Origin: Streptomyces katrae
GTDB lineage: Bacteria > Actinomycetota > Actinomycetes > Streptomycetales > Streptomycetaceae
Assembly: GCF_002028425.1 (NCBI RefSeq)
Contig: NZ_CP020042.1
Span: 4,625,560-4,689,559 of the forward strand
Direction of reading: 5' to 3'
Length of the DNA stretch: 64,000 bases
In this document: one piece after another, positions 32,438-42,500 of the stretch
Layout: each line of letters begins with the position of its first letter
How positions within the stretch are numbered: position 1 is the first letter of the stretch
The notes under the pieces: model-generated
What the model was told of the DNA's origin: nothing
What the model saw: the letters and a program-made list of their open reading frames with translations, nothing else
Databases searched by the model: none
Program-made: the position numbers and the translations under genes

Positions 32438-33796
32438 GTGGGACGACTCTTCGGGACGGACGGTGTGCGAGGCGTCGCCAACGCGGATCTGACGGCTGAG
32501 CTCGCGCTCGGCCTCTCCGTGGCGGCCGCACACGTACTGGCCGAGGCGGGCACCTTCGCGGGCCACCGCCCCACGGCGGTGGTCGGCCGCGATCCCCGCG
32601 CCTCGGGCGAGTTCCTGGAGGCCGCGGTCGTCGCCGGCCTCGCCAGCGCCGGCGTGGACGTCCTGCGCGTCGGTGTGCTGCCCACCCCGGCGGTGGCGTA
32701 TCTCACCGGTGCGCTGGGCGCCGACCTCGGCGTGATGCTCTCCGCGAGCCACAACGCCATGCCCGACAACGGCATCAAGTTCTTCGCGCGCGGCGGCCAC
32801 AAGCTCGCCGACGAGCTGGAGGACAAGATCGAGGCCGTCTACGAGGAGCACCGCACCGGCGCCCCCTGGGCCCGGCCCACCGGCGCCGGCGTCGGCCGGG
32901 TCTCGGACTACGACGAGGGCTTCGACAAGTACGTCGCCCACCTGATCGGCGTCCTGCCCAACCGCCTCGACGGCCTGAAGATCGTCCTGGACGAGGCCCA
33001 CGGAGCGGCCGCCCGCGTCTCCCCCGAGGCCTTCACCCGGGCCGGCGCCGAGATCGTCACCATCGGTGCCGAGCCCGACGGCCTGAACATCAACGACGGC
33101 TGCGGCTCCACCCACCTCGACCTGCTCAAGAGCGCCGTCGTCGAGCACGGGGCGGCCCTGGGCATCGCCCACGACGGGGACGCCGACCGCTGCCTCGCGG
33201 TGGACGCCGACGGCAACGAGATCGACGGCGACCAGATCCTCGCCGTGCTCGCCCTCGCCATGCGCGAGGCCGGACAGCTGCGCGAGAACACCGTCGTCGC
33301 CACCGTCATGTCGAACCTGGGCTTCAAGCTGGCCATGGAGGCCGAGGGCGTCCAGCTCGTCCAGACCGCCGTCGGCGACCGGTACGTCCTGGAGTCGATG
33401 AAGGAGCACGGCTACGCCCTGGGTGGCGAGCAGTCCGGCCACGTGATCATCCTCGACCACGCCACCACCGGCGACGGCACCCTCACCGGCCTCATGCTGG
33501 CCGCCCGGGTCGCCGCCACCGGCCGCTCCCTGGCCGACCTCGCCGGGGTCATGACCCGGCTCCCGCAGGTCCTGATCAACGTCAAGGACGTCGACAAGTC
33601 CCGCGTCTCCACCTCCGCCGAGCTGGCCAGCGCGGTCACCGAGGCCGAGCGCGAGCTCGGTTCCACCGGACGGGTGCTGCTGCGCCCCTCGGGCACCGAG
33701 CCGCTCGTACGGGTGATGGTGGAGGCCGCCGACATCGAGCAGGCCCGCGCGGTCGCCGGGCGGCTCGCCGACGTGGTGAAGTCGGCGCTGGGCTAG
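32438..33796 (+). CDS. glmM: Phosphoglucosamine mutase
   Basis: GlmM, 452 residues, converts glucosamine-6-P to glucosamine-1-P on the way to UDP-GlcNAc. It starts [14 protein letters not shown] after the GTG at 32438, which has GGGAGGA upstream. The phosphoserine loop is SASHN with the catalytic serine at S104; the metal loop DGDADRC and the phosphate-binding [14 protein letters not shown] complete the enzyme. glmS lies downstream in the same window, beyond coaA and a lipoprotein gene, so the two UDP-GlcNAc genes are close but in separate transcripts. Confidence 0.97.
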   Translation: MGRLFGTDGVRGVANADLTAELALGLSVAAAHVLAEAGTFAGHRPTAVVGRDPRASGEFLEAAVVAGLASAGVDVLRVGVLPTPAVAYLTGALGADLGVMLSASHNAMPDNGIKFFARGGHKLADELEDKIEAVYEEHRTGAPWARPTGAGVGRVSDYDEGFDKYVAHLIGVLPNRLDGLKIVLDEAHGAAARVSPEAFTRAGAEIVTIGAEPDGLNINDGCGSTHLDLLKSAVVEHGAALGIAHDGDADRCLAVDADGNEIDGDQILAVLALAMREAGQLRENTVVATVMSNLGFKLAMEAEGVQLVQTAVGDRYVLESMKEHGYALGGEQSGHVIILDHATTGDGTLTGLMLAARVAATGRSLADLAGVMTRLPQVLINVKDVDKSRVSTSAELASAVTEAERELGSTGRVLLRPSGTEPLVRVMVEAADIEQARAVAGRLADVVKSALG

Positions 33797-33816
33797 GCCT
33801 GCGGCTGGACCTGCGT

Positions 33817-33859
33817 CCGCGACGGCCGCTGCGGGGGTGCCCCGCAGCGGCCGTCGCGG
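33817..33859. terminator. Bidirectional terminator between glmM and coaA
   Basis: A perfect 20-bp stem (33817-33836 with 33840-33859) with a 3-nt GTG loop lies between the convergent stop codons. It is the longest perfect hairpin seen in the window and can serve both genes. Confidence 0.9.
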
Positions 33860-33863
33860 GCTT

Positions 33864-34895
33864 TCAGAGCTTGCGCAGGCTCAGCTTCGTGACCTTGTGG
33901 TCGGGGCCCTTGCGGACGACGAGGGTGGCGCGGCCGCGCGTGGGGGCCACGTTCTCCAGCAGGTTGGGCTTGTTGATGGTCCGCCACATCGTCTTCGCGT
34001 AGTCCAGGGCCTCCTCCTCCGAGACCTGGGTGTACTTGCGGAAGTAGGAGAACGGGTTCTGGAACGCGGTCTCGCGCAGCTTCCGGAAGCGGTTGAGGTA
34101 CCAGCGCTCGATGTCCTCGGGGCGGGCGTCCACGTACACGCTGAAGTCGAAGTAGTCGGCGAGGCCGACCCGGGTCCGGCCGTCCTTGCCGGGGAGGGCC
34201 GGCTGGAGGACGTTCAGGCCCTCGACGATGAGGATGTCCGGGCGGCGCACGACGAGCCGCTCGTCCGGGACGATGTCGTAGATCAGGTGCGAGTAGACCG
34301 GGGCGGTGACCTCGTCCTTGCCGGCCTTGATGTCGGCGACGAACTTGGTGAGCGCGCGGCGGTCGTAGGACTCGGGGAAGCCCTTGCGGGAGGTCAGGCC
34401 GCGGCGCTGGAGCTCCTTCATCGGGTAGAGGAACCCGTCCGTGGTGACCCGTTCGACGCGCGGGTGCTCGGGCCAGCGGGCCAGCAGGGCCTGGAGCAGA
34501 CGGGCCACCGTGGACTTGCCGACGGCGACCGAGCCGGCCACCCCTATGACGAACGGGGTCCCCTGCTGGGCGCCGTGGCCGTTGCCGCCGGCGTCGCCGA
34601 GGAAGGTGTTCAGGGTGCCGCGCAGGTTGCTGGTGGCGCCGACGTAGAGGTTGAGCAGGCGCGAGAGCGGCAGGTAGACGTCCCGGACCTCGTCGAGGTC
34701 GATGACGTCTCCGAGGCCGCGCAGTCGCTCGACCTCCTCCGCCGTCAGCGGCAGGGGGGTGCGCTCGCGCAGGGCGCTCCACTCGGCCCGCGTGAGGTCG
34801 ACGTAGGGCGAGGGCTCGGGCACCCGGCGGGGACCGGGACGCTCCGTTGCGTGCTCCGGAGTACAGCGCGTCGGCGATGTGATCACACCGCCCAT
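33864..34895 (-). CDS. coaA: Type I pantothenate kinase
   Basis: CoaA, about 343 residues from the ATG at 34895, phosphorylates pantothenate in the first step of coenzyme A synthesis. P-loop [12 protein letters not shown]; family motifs [32 protein letters not shown] and [11 protein letters not shown] are all present. The start is uncertain: the frame is open further upstream but that part is not enzyme-like, and a GTG at 34886 is also possible; no clear ribosome site is seen. About 30 residues precede the usual family N terminus. Confidence 0.93.
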   Translation of the reverse strand: MGGVITSPTRCTPEHATERPGPRRVPEPSPYVDLTRAEWSALRERTPLPLTAEEVERLRGLGDVIDLDEVRDVYLPLSRLLNLYVGATSNLRGTLNTFLGDAGGNGHGAQQGTPFVIGVAGSVAVGKSTVARLLQALLARWPEHPRVERVTTDGFLYPMKELQRRGLTSRKGFPESYDRRALTKFVADIKAGKDEVTAPVYSHLIYDIVPDERLVVRRPDILIVEGLNVLQPALPGKDGRTRVGLADYFDFSVYVDARPEDIERWYLNRFRKLRETAFQNPFSYFRKYTQVSEEEALDYAKTMWRTINKPNLLENVAPTRGRATLVVRKGPDHKVTKLSLRKL

Positions 34896-35167
34896 TGTCG
34901 GGGCTCGGGGCCCCTCGTGGGTGGTGGGGTCGGTCACGTGGCGGTGCCGGGCGGCGGGAAGGCCAGGTGGGGCGGTGGAGCGCGACCGGGTCTCGATCGG
35001 AAGCCCGTCCTGTCTCGTGCCGATCACGATTTCCCGGTGTGACCAGGAAGATCCCGCGGATGTGCCCTTAACACCGGTCACGTGATCGAGCAAGTCGTAC
35101 ATTGTTCGTCACCGCGACGTTGACCGGCGTCCCGCGGTGATCTTGCTTCATGGGGGAGAGCTTTCAC
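34896..35167. other. coaA-lipoprotein divergent spacer
   Basis: This spacer should hold the divergent promoters of coaA (-) and of the downstream lipoprotein unit (+). A TTGACC hexamer at 35113-35118 and TACATT at 35098-35103 are visible, but I cannot assemble a convincing -35/-10 pair. No other feature was seen. Confidence 0.3.
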
Positions 35168-35269
35168 GTGGGTACCACGTCTGTCCATCGCGGCGTCCTG
35201 GCCGCGTCCGCCGTTTCCTTGTGCCTACTGGCCGCCGCGGACGCGAGCGGGGACGAGAGGCTCGGATGA
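35168..35269 (+). CDS. Possible 33-residue signal-peptide-like small ORF
   Basis: A GTG at 35168 preceded by GGGGGAGAG opens a 33-codon frame (MGTTSVHRGVLAASAVSLC and on). It has a positively charged start and a hydrophobic stretch, like a signal peptide with little after it. Its TGA overlaps the ATG of the downstream lipoprotein (ATGA), an arrangement suited to translational coupling. It could be a real small secreted peptide, a leader, or the remains of an older N terminus. Coding is unproven. Confidence 0.4.
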   Translation: MGTTSVHRGVLAASAVSLCLLAAADASGDERLG

Positions 35270-36069
35270 GACCCGGACGCGTGCGGCGCGCGGCCGCGAC
35301 AGCCGTCTCGGGGCTGGCGCTGGCCGCGCTGGCCACAGGATGCGGGGCGGGCCGGCCCGCCGTGATCGTGGTGGAGGCGGACGTCCAGGCCGCCGAGCTG
35401 CCGGTTTCCGACCAGGCCGCCGGGCCGGCCCGCAAGGGGCAGCACGTCGTTCCCCCGCAGCAGGGCAGGCTCCAGGCGGCCCCGGAGCGCCTGCTGGTCG
35501 CCCAGGGGGACCTCCTGGACCACAAGGTGACCCCGGAGGCGCACGACAGCGCCCCGGCGGCGAGCGTGGACCGGCCCGAGTGCCGGGAGCTGGCCCGTGC
35601 GGTCTCCGGCTTCCTGCCGGCGGGGCGGACCGGCTGGGCCCGGGCCTCGGTCGTCGCGGTGGCGTCGGCGCTGCCGGACGACGCGCCGGAGGGGCAGAAG
35701 CGGGCGGCCGCGCAGGACGCCGCCAGCTCGACGGTGACGGTCGTGACCGTCGGCTCGTACGCCGGGGACGCCGCCCACGGGCACTTCGCCGAGGTGCAGG
35801 CGGCCGGGCGGGCCTGTGAGGGCGGGTACGCGGCGACGGTGAACGGGGAGTCCTTCACCGTGACCCGGGTCGTCCCGCACGCCGCGTACGGCGGTGACGA
35901 GTCCCTGGCCTACACCGTCGAGGCGGAGCGCGACGGGGAGCCGTACCAGACCGAGCTGATGGTGGTCCGCAAGGGCGCCACCCTCGTGAACTTCCACGCC
36001 AGCCGGCTCTCCGGCGAGGCGCAGTTGGCGGCTCCCGCGATCGAGGCACAGGTCAGGAAGCTGGGCTGA
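35266..36069 (+). CDS. Putative lipoprotein of unknown function
   Basis: A 267-residue secreted protein I do not recognise by family. A basic n-region (MRPGRVRRAA) and hydrophobic core lead to LATGCGAG, a plausible lipobox with Cys near residue 25. A proline/glutamine-rich linker follows, then a mixed domain with one cysteine pair (RPECREL and GRACEGG). The ATG at 35266 overlaps the stop of the small frame before it. A terminator with a T tract follows, so it is the last gene before glmS. Confidence 0.75.
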   Translation: MRPGRVRRAAATAVSGLALAALATGCGAGRPAVIVVEADVQAAELPVSDQAAGPARKGQHVVPPQQGRLQAAPERLLVAQGDLLDHKVTPEAHDSAPAASVDRPECRELARAVSGFLPAGRTGWARASVVAVASALPDDAPEGQKRAAAQDAASSTVTVVTVGSYAGDAAHGHFAEVQAAGRACEGGYAATVNGESFTVTRVVPHAAYGGDESLAYTVEAERDGEPYQTELMVVRKGATLVNFHASRLSGEAQLAAPAIEAQVRKLG

Positions 36070-36104
36070 CGTCCCGCCAGGGCGGGGGGTCGCCCGGGCG
36101 GGTC

Positions 36105-36140
36105 AACCCCGCGCCGGCGGATTCGCCGGGGCGGGGTTTT
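36105..36140 (+). terminator. Terminator after the lipoprotein gene
   Basis: AACCCCGCGCCGGCG pairs with CGCCGGGGCGGGGTT with one mismatch around a 4-nt GATT loop, and the right arm runs into TTTT. It is the only hairpin in the window with an immediate T tract. Confidence 0.85.
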
Positions 36141-36156
36141 CGTCCTGTTCGGGTAC

Positions 36157-36185
36157 CCGACAGCGGACCGACTCAGGCGTACCCT
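36157..36185 (+). promoter_or_regulatory. Candidate glmS promoter for a leaderless transcript
   Basis: CCGACA (36157-36162) and TACCCT (36180-36185) are spaced by 17 bp. The glmS ATG is only 7 nt after the -10 box and no Shine-Dalgarno sequence precedes it, so the mRNA is probably leaderless. Confidence 0.55.
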
Positions 36186-36192
36186 GCGCCCT

Positions 36193-38091
36193 ATGTGCGG
36201 AATTGTGGGATACGTGGGAGCGCAGTCGGCGCTCGATGTGGTCATCGCCGGACTGAAGCGGCTGGAGTACCGCGGCTACGACTCGGCCGGGGTCGCCGTC
36301 CTCGCCGACGGCAAGCTCGTCAGCGCCAAGAAGGCCGGAAAACTCGTCAACCTGGAGAAGGAGCTGGTCGCGCAGCCGCTGCCCGCGGGCTCCACGGGCC
36401 TCGGGCACACCCGGTGGGCGACCCACGGCGGGCCCACCGACGTCAACGCCCATCCCCATCTGGACAACTCCGGCCGGGTGGCGGTCGTCCACAACGGGAT
36501 CATCGAGAACTTCGCCGCTCTCCGCGCCGAACTGGCCGAGCGCGGGCACCGGCTGGAGTCCGAGACGGACACCGAGGTCGTCGCGCACCTGCTGGCCGAG
36601 CACTTCGAGGCGGCCCGGGAGGCCGGGCGGGCGGGGGGACCGGCAGGGCCGGGAGGGTTGGGGGGATCGGGGCTCGCGGAGGCGATGCGGCAGGTGTGCC
36701 GGCGGCTCGAAGGGGCGTTCACCCTGGTCGCGGTGCACGCCGACGAGCCGGACGTGGTGGTCGGGGCGCGCCGGAACTCCCCGCTGGTGGTGGGCGTTGG
36801 GGAAGGTGAGAACTTCCTCGCCTCGGACGTGGCCGCGTTCATCGCCCACACCCGGTCCGCGATCGAGCTGGGGCAGAACCAGGTCGTCGAGCTCCGCCGC
36901 GACGGGGTCTCGGTGACCGGCTTCGACGGTTCGCCCGCGTCGGTTCGGGCCTACCACGTGGACTGGGACGCCTCGGCGGCCGAGAAGGGGGGTTATGACT
37001 ACTTCATGCTCAAGGAGATCGCCGAGCAGCCGAAGGCTGTCGCCGACACCCTCCTGGGCAGGATCGACGCGAGCGGCCTGCTGACCCTGGACGAGGTGCG
37101 CATCCCCGCCTCGGTGCTCCGCGAGGTCGACAAGGTCGTGATCGTGGCGTGCGGTACGGCGTACCACGCGGGCATGATCGCGAAGCTGGCCATCGAGCAC
37201 TGGACCCGCATCCCGTGCGAGACCGAGCTGGCCAGCGAGTTCCGCTACCGCGACCCCATCCTGGACCAGCGGACGCTGGTGATCGCGATCTCGCAGTCCG
37301 GCGAGACCATGGACACCCTGATGGCGTTGCGCCACGCCCGTGAACAGGGTGCCCGGGTGCTGGCCGTCTGCAATACGAACGGGTCGACCATCCCGCGCGA
37401 GTCGGACGCCGTGCTGTACACGCACGCCGGGCCGGAGGTGGCCGTCGCCTCGACCAAGGCGTTCCTGACGCAGCTGGTGGCCTGCTACCTCGTCGCCCTG
37501 TACCTCGGCCAGGTGCGCGGGACGAAGTGGGGCGACGAGATCGAGGCGGTGATCCGGGAACTGTCGGACATCGCCGCGGCGGTGGACCGCGTCCTGGAGA
37601 CGATGGAGCCGGTCCGGGCCCTGGCGCGCTCGCTCGCCGACAAGGACACCGTGCTGTTCCTCGGCCGGCACGTCGGATACCCGGTGGCGCTGGAGGGCGC
37701 GCTCAAGCTCAAGGAGCTGGCGTACATGCACGCCGAGGGCTTCGCGGCGGGCGAGCTCAAGCACGGGCCGATCGCGCTGATCGAGGAGGACCTGCCGGTC
37801 GTGGTCGTCGTCCCGTCGCCGCGCGGCCGCTCCGTCCTGCACGACAAGATCGTCTCGAACATCCAGGAGATCCGGGCGCGCGGGGCGCGGACCATCGTCA
37901 TCGCCGAGGAGGGCGACGACGCGGTCGTGCCGTACGCCGACCACCTGATCCGGATTCCGGCCACCCCGACGCTGCTGCAGCCGCTGGTGGCGACGGTCCC
38001 GCTCCAGGTGTTCGCGTGCGAGCTGGCGACCGCGCGCGGCAACGAGGTGGACCAGCCGCGTAACCTCGCGAAGTCGGTGACCGTGGAGTGA
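36193..38091 (+). CDS. glmS: Glutamine-fructose-6-phosphate aminotransferase (isomerizing)
   Basis: GlmS, 632 residues, makes glucosamine-6-P from fructose-6-P and glutamine, the entry to amino-sugar and peptidoglycan synthesis. The N-terminal glutaminase has the catalytic cysteine right after Met (MCGIVGYVG) and [11 protein letters not shown]; the C-terminal part has two SIS domains ([41 protein letters not shown]) and the ending [11 protein letters not shown] Gly/Pro/Ala-rich insert (about residues 140-162, [16 protein letters not shown]) lengthens it compared with the usual size near 610. The N terminus has to be exact for activity, which supports the ATG despite its lack of a ribosome site. 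Confidence 0.97.
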   Translation: MCGIVGYVGAQSALDVVIAGLKRLEYRGYDSAGVAVLADGKLVSAKKAGKLVNLEKELVAQPLPAGSTGLGHTRWATHGGPTDVNAHPHLDNSGRVAVVHNGIIENFAALRAELAERGHRLESETDTEVVAHLLAEHFEAAREAGRAGGPAGPGGLGGSGLAEAMRQVCRRLEGAFTLVAVHADEPDVVVGARRNSPLVVGVGEGENFLASDVAAFIAHTRSAIELGQNQVVELRRDGVSVTGFDGSPASVRAYHVDWDASAAEKGGYDYFMLKEIAEQPKAVADTLLGRIDASGLLTLDEVRIPASVLREVDKVVIVACGTAYHAGMIAKLAIEHWTRIPCETELASEFRYRDPILDQRTLVIAISQSGETMDTLMALRHAREQGARVLAVCNTNGSTIPRESDAVLYTHAGPEVAVASTKAFLTQLVACYLVALYLGQVRGTKWGDEIEAVIRELSDIAAAVDRVLETMEPVRALARSLADKDTVLFLGRHVGYPVALEGALKLKELAYMHAEGFAAGELKHGPIALIEEDLPVVVVVPSPRGRSVLHDKIVSNIQEIRARGARTIVIAEEGDDAVVPYADHLIRIPATPTLLQPLVATVPLQVFACELATARGNEVDQPRNLAKSVTVE

Positions 38092-38113
38092 GCGAGTAGT
38101 TGGGGTTTTTGCC

Positions 38114-38482
38114 GTGATTGTCGGTGTGGGGATTGACGTGGCCGAGATCGCCCGGTTCGGCGCGGCGCTGGAGCGGACGCCGCAGATGGCGGAGCGGCTC
38201 TTCCTCCACTCCGAGTTGACGCTCCCGAGCGGCGAGCGGCGCGGAGTCGCCTCGCTCGCCGCCCGGTTCGCGGCCAAGGAGGCCCTGGCCAAGGCGCTGG
38301 GCGCGCCCGGGGGCCTGTTGTGGACCGACGCCGAGGTGTACGTCGAGGACACGGGGCAGCCGCGGCTGCGGGTGTCCGGCACCGTCGAGGCCCGGGCGCG
38401 GGCGCTCGGGGTGAAGTCCTGGCACATCTCGCTGAGCCATGACGCCGGGATCGCGTCGGCGGTGGTGATCGCGGAGGGCTGA
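38114..38482 (+). CDS. acpS: Holo-[acyl-carrier-protein] synthase
   Basis: AcpS, 122 residues, transfers 4'-phosphopantetheine from CoA to the acyl carrier protein. The GTG start gives [15 protein letters not shown] with the first metal/CoA motif; [14 protein letters not shown] is the second signature, and HISLSHD lies near the C terminus. Length is normal. It follows glmS by 22 nt and precedes nnr by 28 nt, so all three may share a transcript. Confidence 0.96.
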   Translation: MIVGVGIDVAEIARFGAALERTPQMAERLFLHSELTLPSGERRGVASLAARFAAKEALAKALGAPGGLLWTDAEVYVEDTGQPRLRVSGTVEARARALGVKSWHISLSHDAGIASAVVIAEG

Positions 38483-38510
38483 GGCCCGGCGTGTGCGGCA
38501 GGCTGGTGGT

Positions 38511-39926
38511 ATGCGTACTGCTTACAGCGTGGAGACCGTGCGGGCCGCCGAGCGCGAGTTGATGGCCCGTCTGCCGGAGGGCGCCCTGATGGCGCGGGCC
38601 GCGGCCGGGCTGGCCGCCGTGTGCGCGGAGCTGCTGGCCGGGGGCCGGGGCCGGGTCTACGGGGCCCGGGTGGTGCTGCTGGTCGGGCCCGGGGACAACG
38701 GCGGCGACGCCCTGTACGCGGGCGCCCGGCTGGCCCGGCGCGGGGCGGGGGTGACGGCGGTGGCGATGGACCCCGATCGGATGCACCCGGGCGGGCTGGC
38801 CGCGCTGAGGGCCGCCGGGGGACGGGTCGGGGCCGCGGTGCCGGAGCGGGCCGACCTGGTCGTGGACGGGCTGCTCGGGATCGGCGGCCGGGGCGGGCTG
38901 CGGCCGGCCGCGGCGGAGCTGGTGGAGCGGATCCCGGCCGGGGTGCCCGTGGTCGCGGTGGACCTGCCGAGCGGGGTGGACGCCGATACCGGGGAGGTGT
39001 CCGGGCCGGCGGTGAGGGCCGATGTGACGGTGACCTTCGGGGCGTACAAGCCGGGGCTGCTGACCGACCCGGGGGCCTCGCGGGTGGGGGCGGTGCGGCT
39101 GGTGGACATCGGGCTGGAGTTCCCGGACTCCGCCGTCGCGATGGAGGCGCTGCAACACGCCGACGTGGCCCGGCTGCTGCCGGTGCCGACGGCGTCGAGC
39201 GACAAGTACCGGCGCGGGGTCGTCGGGGTCGTCGCCGGATCGGAGCAGTACCCGGGCGCGGCGGTGCTCGCCGTGGCGGGGGCGCTGCGGGGCGGCGCGG
39301 GCGCGGTGCGGTACGTGGGTCCGGCGGCGGAGGCCGTGCTGGCGCGGTTCCCCGAGGTGCTGGTCGGGCCGGGACGGGTGCAGGCCTGGGTGGTCGGGCC
39401 GGGGCTGGGCTCGGGGCGTGCGGAGGAGGTCGGGCGGGCCCTGGCGGACGCGGACGTGCCGGTGCTGGTCGACGCGGACGGGCTGCGCGGGCTGGACCCC
39501 GCGGCGGTGCGGGCGCGCCGGGCCGCGACCCTGCTGACCCCGCACGCGGGGGAGGCGGCGGCGCTGCTGGGGGTGGCCCGGGAGGCGGTGGAGGCGGGCC
39601 GGCTGGGCGCCGTACGGGAGTTGGCGGGGCGGTACGGGGCGGCGGTCCTGCTGAAGGGGTCCACGACGCTGGTCGCCCCCGCTGGGGGCGGGGCCGTGCG
39701 GGTGAACCCGACGGGCACGCCGTGGCTGGCCACCGCCGGGAGCGGCGACGTGCTGTCCGGGCTGGCGGGGGCGCTGCTCGCCGGGGGGCTCGGCGGGGTG
39801 GACGCGGGGGCCGTGGCGGCGTACCTGCACGGCCTCGCGGGGCGGTTCGCGGCGGGTGGGGCCCCGGTGGTGGCGCAGGAGGTGGCCACCGCGCTACCGC
39901 AGGCGTGGCGAAGCGTAACGGCGTAA
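38511..39926 (+). CDS. nnr: Bifunctional NAD(P)H-hydrate epimerase/dehydratase
   Basis: About 471 residues joining two enzymes that repair damaged NAD(P)H. The N-terminal YjeF-type epimerase (about 1-210) shows GPGDNGGDALYAGARL and DLPSGVDADTG. The C-terminal ADP-dependent dehydratase (about 215-471) shows GGAGAVRYVG, LLTPHAGEAAALLG and TPWLATAGSGDVLSG. The ATG at 38511 directly precedes the typical N terminus RTAYSVETVRAAE. A CCGAGGC/GCCTCGG hairpin follows at 39997-40013. Confidence 0.95.
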   Translation: MRTAYSVETVRAAERELMARLPEGALMARAAAGLAAVCAELLAGGRGRVYGARVVLLVGPGDNGGDALYAGARLARRGAGVTAVAMDPDRMHPGGLAALRAAGGRVGAAVPERADLVVDGLLGIGGRGGLRPAAAELVERIPAGVPVVAVDLPSGVDADTGEVSGPAVRADVTVTFGAYKPGLLTDPGASRVGAVRLVDIGLEFPDSAVAMEALQHADVARLLPVPTASSDKYRRGVVGVVAGSEQYPGAAVLAVAGALRGGAGAVRYVGPAAEAVLARFPEVLVGPGRVQAWVVGPGLGSGRAEEVGRALADADVPVLVDADGLRGLDPAAVRARRAATLLTPHAGEAAALLGVAREAVEAGRLGAVRELAGRYGAAVLLKGSTTLVAPAGGGAVRVNPTGTPWLATAGSGDVLSGLAGALLAGGLGGVDAGAVAAYLHGLAGRFAAGGAPVVAQEVATALPQAWRSVTA

Positions 39927-39996
39927 CCCGCCCGGCCGATCCCGCCCCACGTCCGCTGTGAGGGGGTTGCTCCCCGCCCCGCCCTTCCTCCGTTCC

Positions 39997-40013
39997 CCGA
40001 GGCTCCGCCTCGG
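39997..40013 (+). terminator. Small hairpin after nnr
   Basis: CCGAGGC-TCC-GCCTCGG, a perfect 7-bp stem with a 3-nt loop, lies 70 nt after nnr in a 215-bp gap before alr. It may be a weak terminator; similar short palindromes are common in Streptomyces spacers. Confidence 0.4.
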
Positions 40014-40141
40014 ACTCCCGCGCCTCGAACTCCTCCGGCTGTCGGCGGGAGGTACCCCTAGGCGGGGCTCATCTGGGGGTGGCGAATGGGGCGAATCGTG
40101 CTGGATCACCGGGTCGTGCGGGTTCTGAGAGACTGTGGGCG

Positions 40142-41278
40142 ATGAACGAGACACCGATGCGCGTGTACGCCGAGATCGATCTTGATGCCGTACGGGCCAA
40201 CGTGCGTGCCCTGCGGGCGCGGGCGCCCCGGGCCGAGCTGATGGCCGTCGTCAAGGCGAACGCCTATGGGCACGGGGCCCTCCCGTGTGCCCGGGCGGCC
40301 CAGGAGGCCGGGGCCACCTGGCTCGGCACCGCCACCCCCGAGGAGGCGCTGGAGCTGCGCGCCGCCGGGATCCAGGGGCGGATCATGTGCTGGCTGTGGA
40401 CCCCCGGCGGGCCCTGGCAGGAGGCCGTCGAGGCCGACATCGACGTGTCCGTCAGCGGGATGTGGGCCCTGGAGGAGGTCCGCGCGGCCGCCCGCGCGGC
40501 CGGCCGCACCGCCCGTATCCAGCTCAAGGCCGACACCGGCCTCGGCCGCAACGGCTGCCAGCCCGCCGACTGGGCCGAGCTCGTCGGCGCGGCCGTCGCC
40601 GCGCAGGCCGAGGGAACCGTCCGGGTCACCGGCGTCTGGTCGCACTTCGCCTGCGCCGACGAGCCCGGCCACCCCTCCATCCGGCTCCAGCTCGACGCCT
40701 TCCGCGACATGCTGGCCTACGCCGAGAAGGAGGGCGTCGACCCCGAGGTCCGGCACATCGCCAACTCGCCCGCGACCCTCACCCTCCCCGAGGCCCACTT
40801 CGACCTCGTCCGCCCCGGCCTGGCCGTCTACGGCGTCTCGCCCTCCCCCGAGCTCGGCACACCGGCCGAACTCGGCCTGCGGCCCGCCATGACCCTCAAG
40901 GCCTCGCTCGCCCTGGTCAAGACCGTCCCCGCCGGGCACGGCGTGAGCTATGGCCACCACTACGTCACCGGCTCCGAGACGCACCTCGCGCTCGTCCCCG
41001 CCGGCTACGGCGACGGCCTTCCGCGGGGCGCCTCCGGCCGCGGGCCCGTGCTCGTCGCCGGGAAGATCCGGCAGGCCGCCGGGCGGATCGCCATGGACCA
41101 GTTCGTCGTGGACCTCGGCGAGGACCGCGCCGAGGCGGGCGACCAGGTCGTCATCCTCGGCGACGCCGAGCGCGGCGAGCCGACCGCCGAGGACTGGGCT
41201 CAAGCGGCGCATACGATCGCGTATGAGATCGTCACCCGTATCGGAGGTCGGGTGCCCCGGGTCTACCTCGGCGGCTGA
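40142..41278 (+). CDS. alr: Alanine racemase
   Basis: Alr, 378 residues, makes D-alanine for peptidoglycan. The PLP lysine is K38 in AVVKANAYGHG; the second catalytic residue is Y270 in HGVSYGHHY. The ATG at 40142 gives MNETPMRVYAEIDLDAV, the usual start; in-frame sequence further upstream is spacer. It is followed by an alpha/beta hydrolase and tsaE, the usual streptomycete order. Confidence 0.97.
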   Translation: MNETPMRVYAEIDLDAVRANVRALRARAPRAELMAVVKANAYGHGALPCARAAQEAGATWLGTATPEEALELRAAGIQGRIMCWLWTPGGPWQEAVEADIDVSVSGMWALEEVRAAARAAGRTARIQLKADTGLGRNGCQPADWAELVGAAVAAQAEGTVRVTGVWSHFACADEPGHPSIRLQLDAFRDMLAYAEKEGVDPEVRHIANSPATLTLPEAHFDLVRPGLAVYGVSPSPELGTPAELGLRPAMTLKASLALVKTVPAGHGVSYGHHYVTGSETHLALVPAGYGDGLPRGASGRGPVLVAGKIRQAAGRIAMDQFVVDLGEDRAEAGDQVVILGDAERGEPTAEDWAQAAHTIAYEIVTRIGGRVPRVYLGG

Positions 41279-41318
41279 GGCTGAGTGAGGACGGCGACGT
41301 CGTGAGCGGGAACGGGTC

Positions 41319-42500
41319 GTGAGCGAGAACTGGCGCAAGGCCGGCTGGGCCGGCGCCGCCATCGGTGTCATGGCGGCGGGCGCCGCGGCCGGTGTCGCCG
41401 TCGAACGGATCACCGTGGGCCGGGGCATCCGCCGCAAGGCGCGCCTCGCGCTGGACGCCGCCGGGGACTACGGCTCCCTGCGCGGGACCGAGGGCACCTG
41501 CCGCGCCGAGGACGGCACCGAGCTCTACTACGAGGTCGACGAGGCGGAGGAGGGGCCCCGGAGCGCCGGCAGGCGCCGGCCGCGCCGCAAGGGCGCCGCC
41601 CCGGCCACCGTCGTGTTCTGCCACGGCTACTGCCTCAGCCAGGACTCCTGGCACTTCCAGCGCGCTGCCCTGCGCGGGACCGTCCGCTCCGTCTACTGGG
41701 ACCAGCGCAGCCACGGCCGCAGCGCCCGCGGCCTCGCCCAGGCCGACGGCGAGCCCGTCACCATCGACCAGCTCGGCCGCGACCTCAAGGCCGTCATCGA
41801 CGCCGCCGCGCCCGAGGGCCCGCTCGTCCTCGTCGGCCACTCCATGGGCGGCATGACCGTCATGGCCCTCGCCGAGCAGTTCCCCGAGCTGGTGCGCGAG
41901 CGCGTGCTCGGGGTGGCCCTGGTCGGGACCTCCAGCGGGCGGCTCGGGGAGGTCACGTACGGGCTGCCGGCCATCGGGCAGGGCGCGGTGCGCCGCCTGC
42001 TGCCGGGCGTGCTCAGGGCCCTCGGCTCCCAGGTGGAGCTCGTGGAGAAGGGCCGCCGGGCCACCGCCGACCTCTTCGCCGGGATGATCAAGCTCTACTC
42101 GTTCGGCTCCCGCGACGTCGACCCCGGCGTCGCGCGCTTCGCCGAGCGGCTGATCGAGGCCACCCCCATCGACGTGGTCGCCGAGTTCTTCCCGGCCTTC
42201 CAGACTCACGACAAGAGCGCCGCCCTCCAGCGGTTCGCCGACGTCCCCGTCACCGTGGTCGCCGGGGACCGGGACATGATCATCCCGGCCGGGCACAGCG
42301 TGGCGATCAAGGAGGAGCTTCCGGCCGCCGACCTGGTGGTCCTGGAGGAGACCGGCCACCTGATGATGCTCGAACGCCCCGAGATCGTGACGGGGCTGCT
42401 CACCGGCCTGCTGGAGCGCGCCGGAGCCGTCCGCGCACCGACTAACGTTGGGGCGCATGGAAGACGTACAGCGGGAAGCGCCGCGCAGCCCGGCCGCTGA
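41319..42500 (+). CDS. Alpha/beta hydrolase, membrane-anchored
   Basis: About 393 residues. An N-terminal hydrophobic segment (WAGAAIGVMAAGAAAGVAV) suggests a membrane anchor or uncleaved signal. The hydrolase domain has an HG motif (CHGYCLS), the nucleophile elbow GHSMGGMT, the acid in AGDRDMIIP and the histidine in ETGHLMML, so a complete catalytic triad. Substrate is unknown. The GTG start is supported by GGGTCGTGAG context only weakly. Its 3' end overlaps tsaE by 44 nt. Confidence 0.88.
   Translation: MSENWRKAGWAGAAIGVMAAGAAAGVAVERITVGRGIRRKARLALDAAGDYGSLRGTEGTCRAEDGTELYYEVDEAEEGPRSAGRRRPRRKGAAPATVVFCHGYCLSQDSWHFQRAALRGTVRSVYWDQRSHGRSARGLAQADGEPVTIDQLGRDLKAVIDAAAPEGPLVLVGHSMGGMTVMALAEQFPELVRERVLGVALVGTSSGRLGEVTYGLPAIGQGAVRRLLPGVLRALGSQVELVEKGRRATADLFAGMIKLYSFGSRDVDPGVARFAERLIEATPIDVVAEFFPAFQTHDKSAALQRFADVPVTVVAGDRDMIIPAGHSVAIKEELPAADLVVLEETGHLMMLERPEIVTGLLTGLLERAGAVRAPTNVGAHGRRTAGSAAQPGR

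Noticed and set aside
36140..36192. glmS ribozyme upstream of glmS
   Set aside because: The gap is too short, the transcript seems leaderless, and actinobacterial glmS is not known to use the ribozyme.
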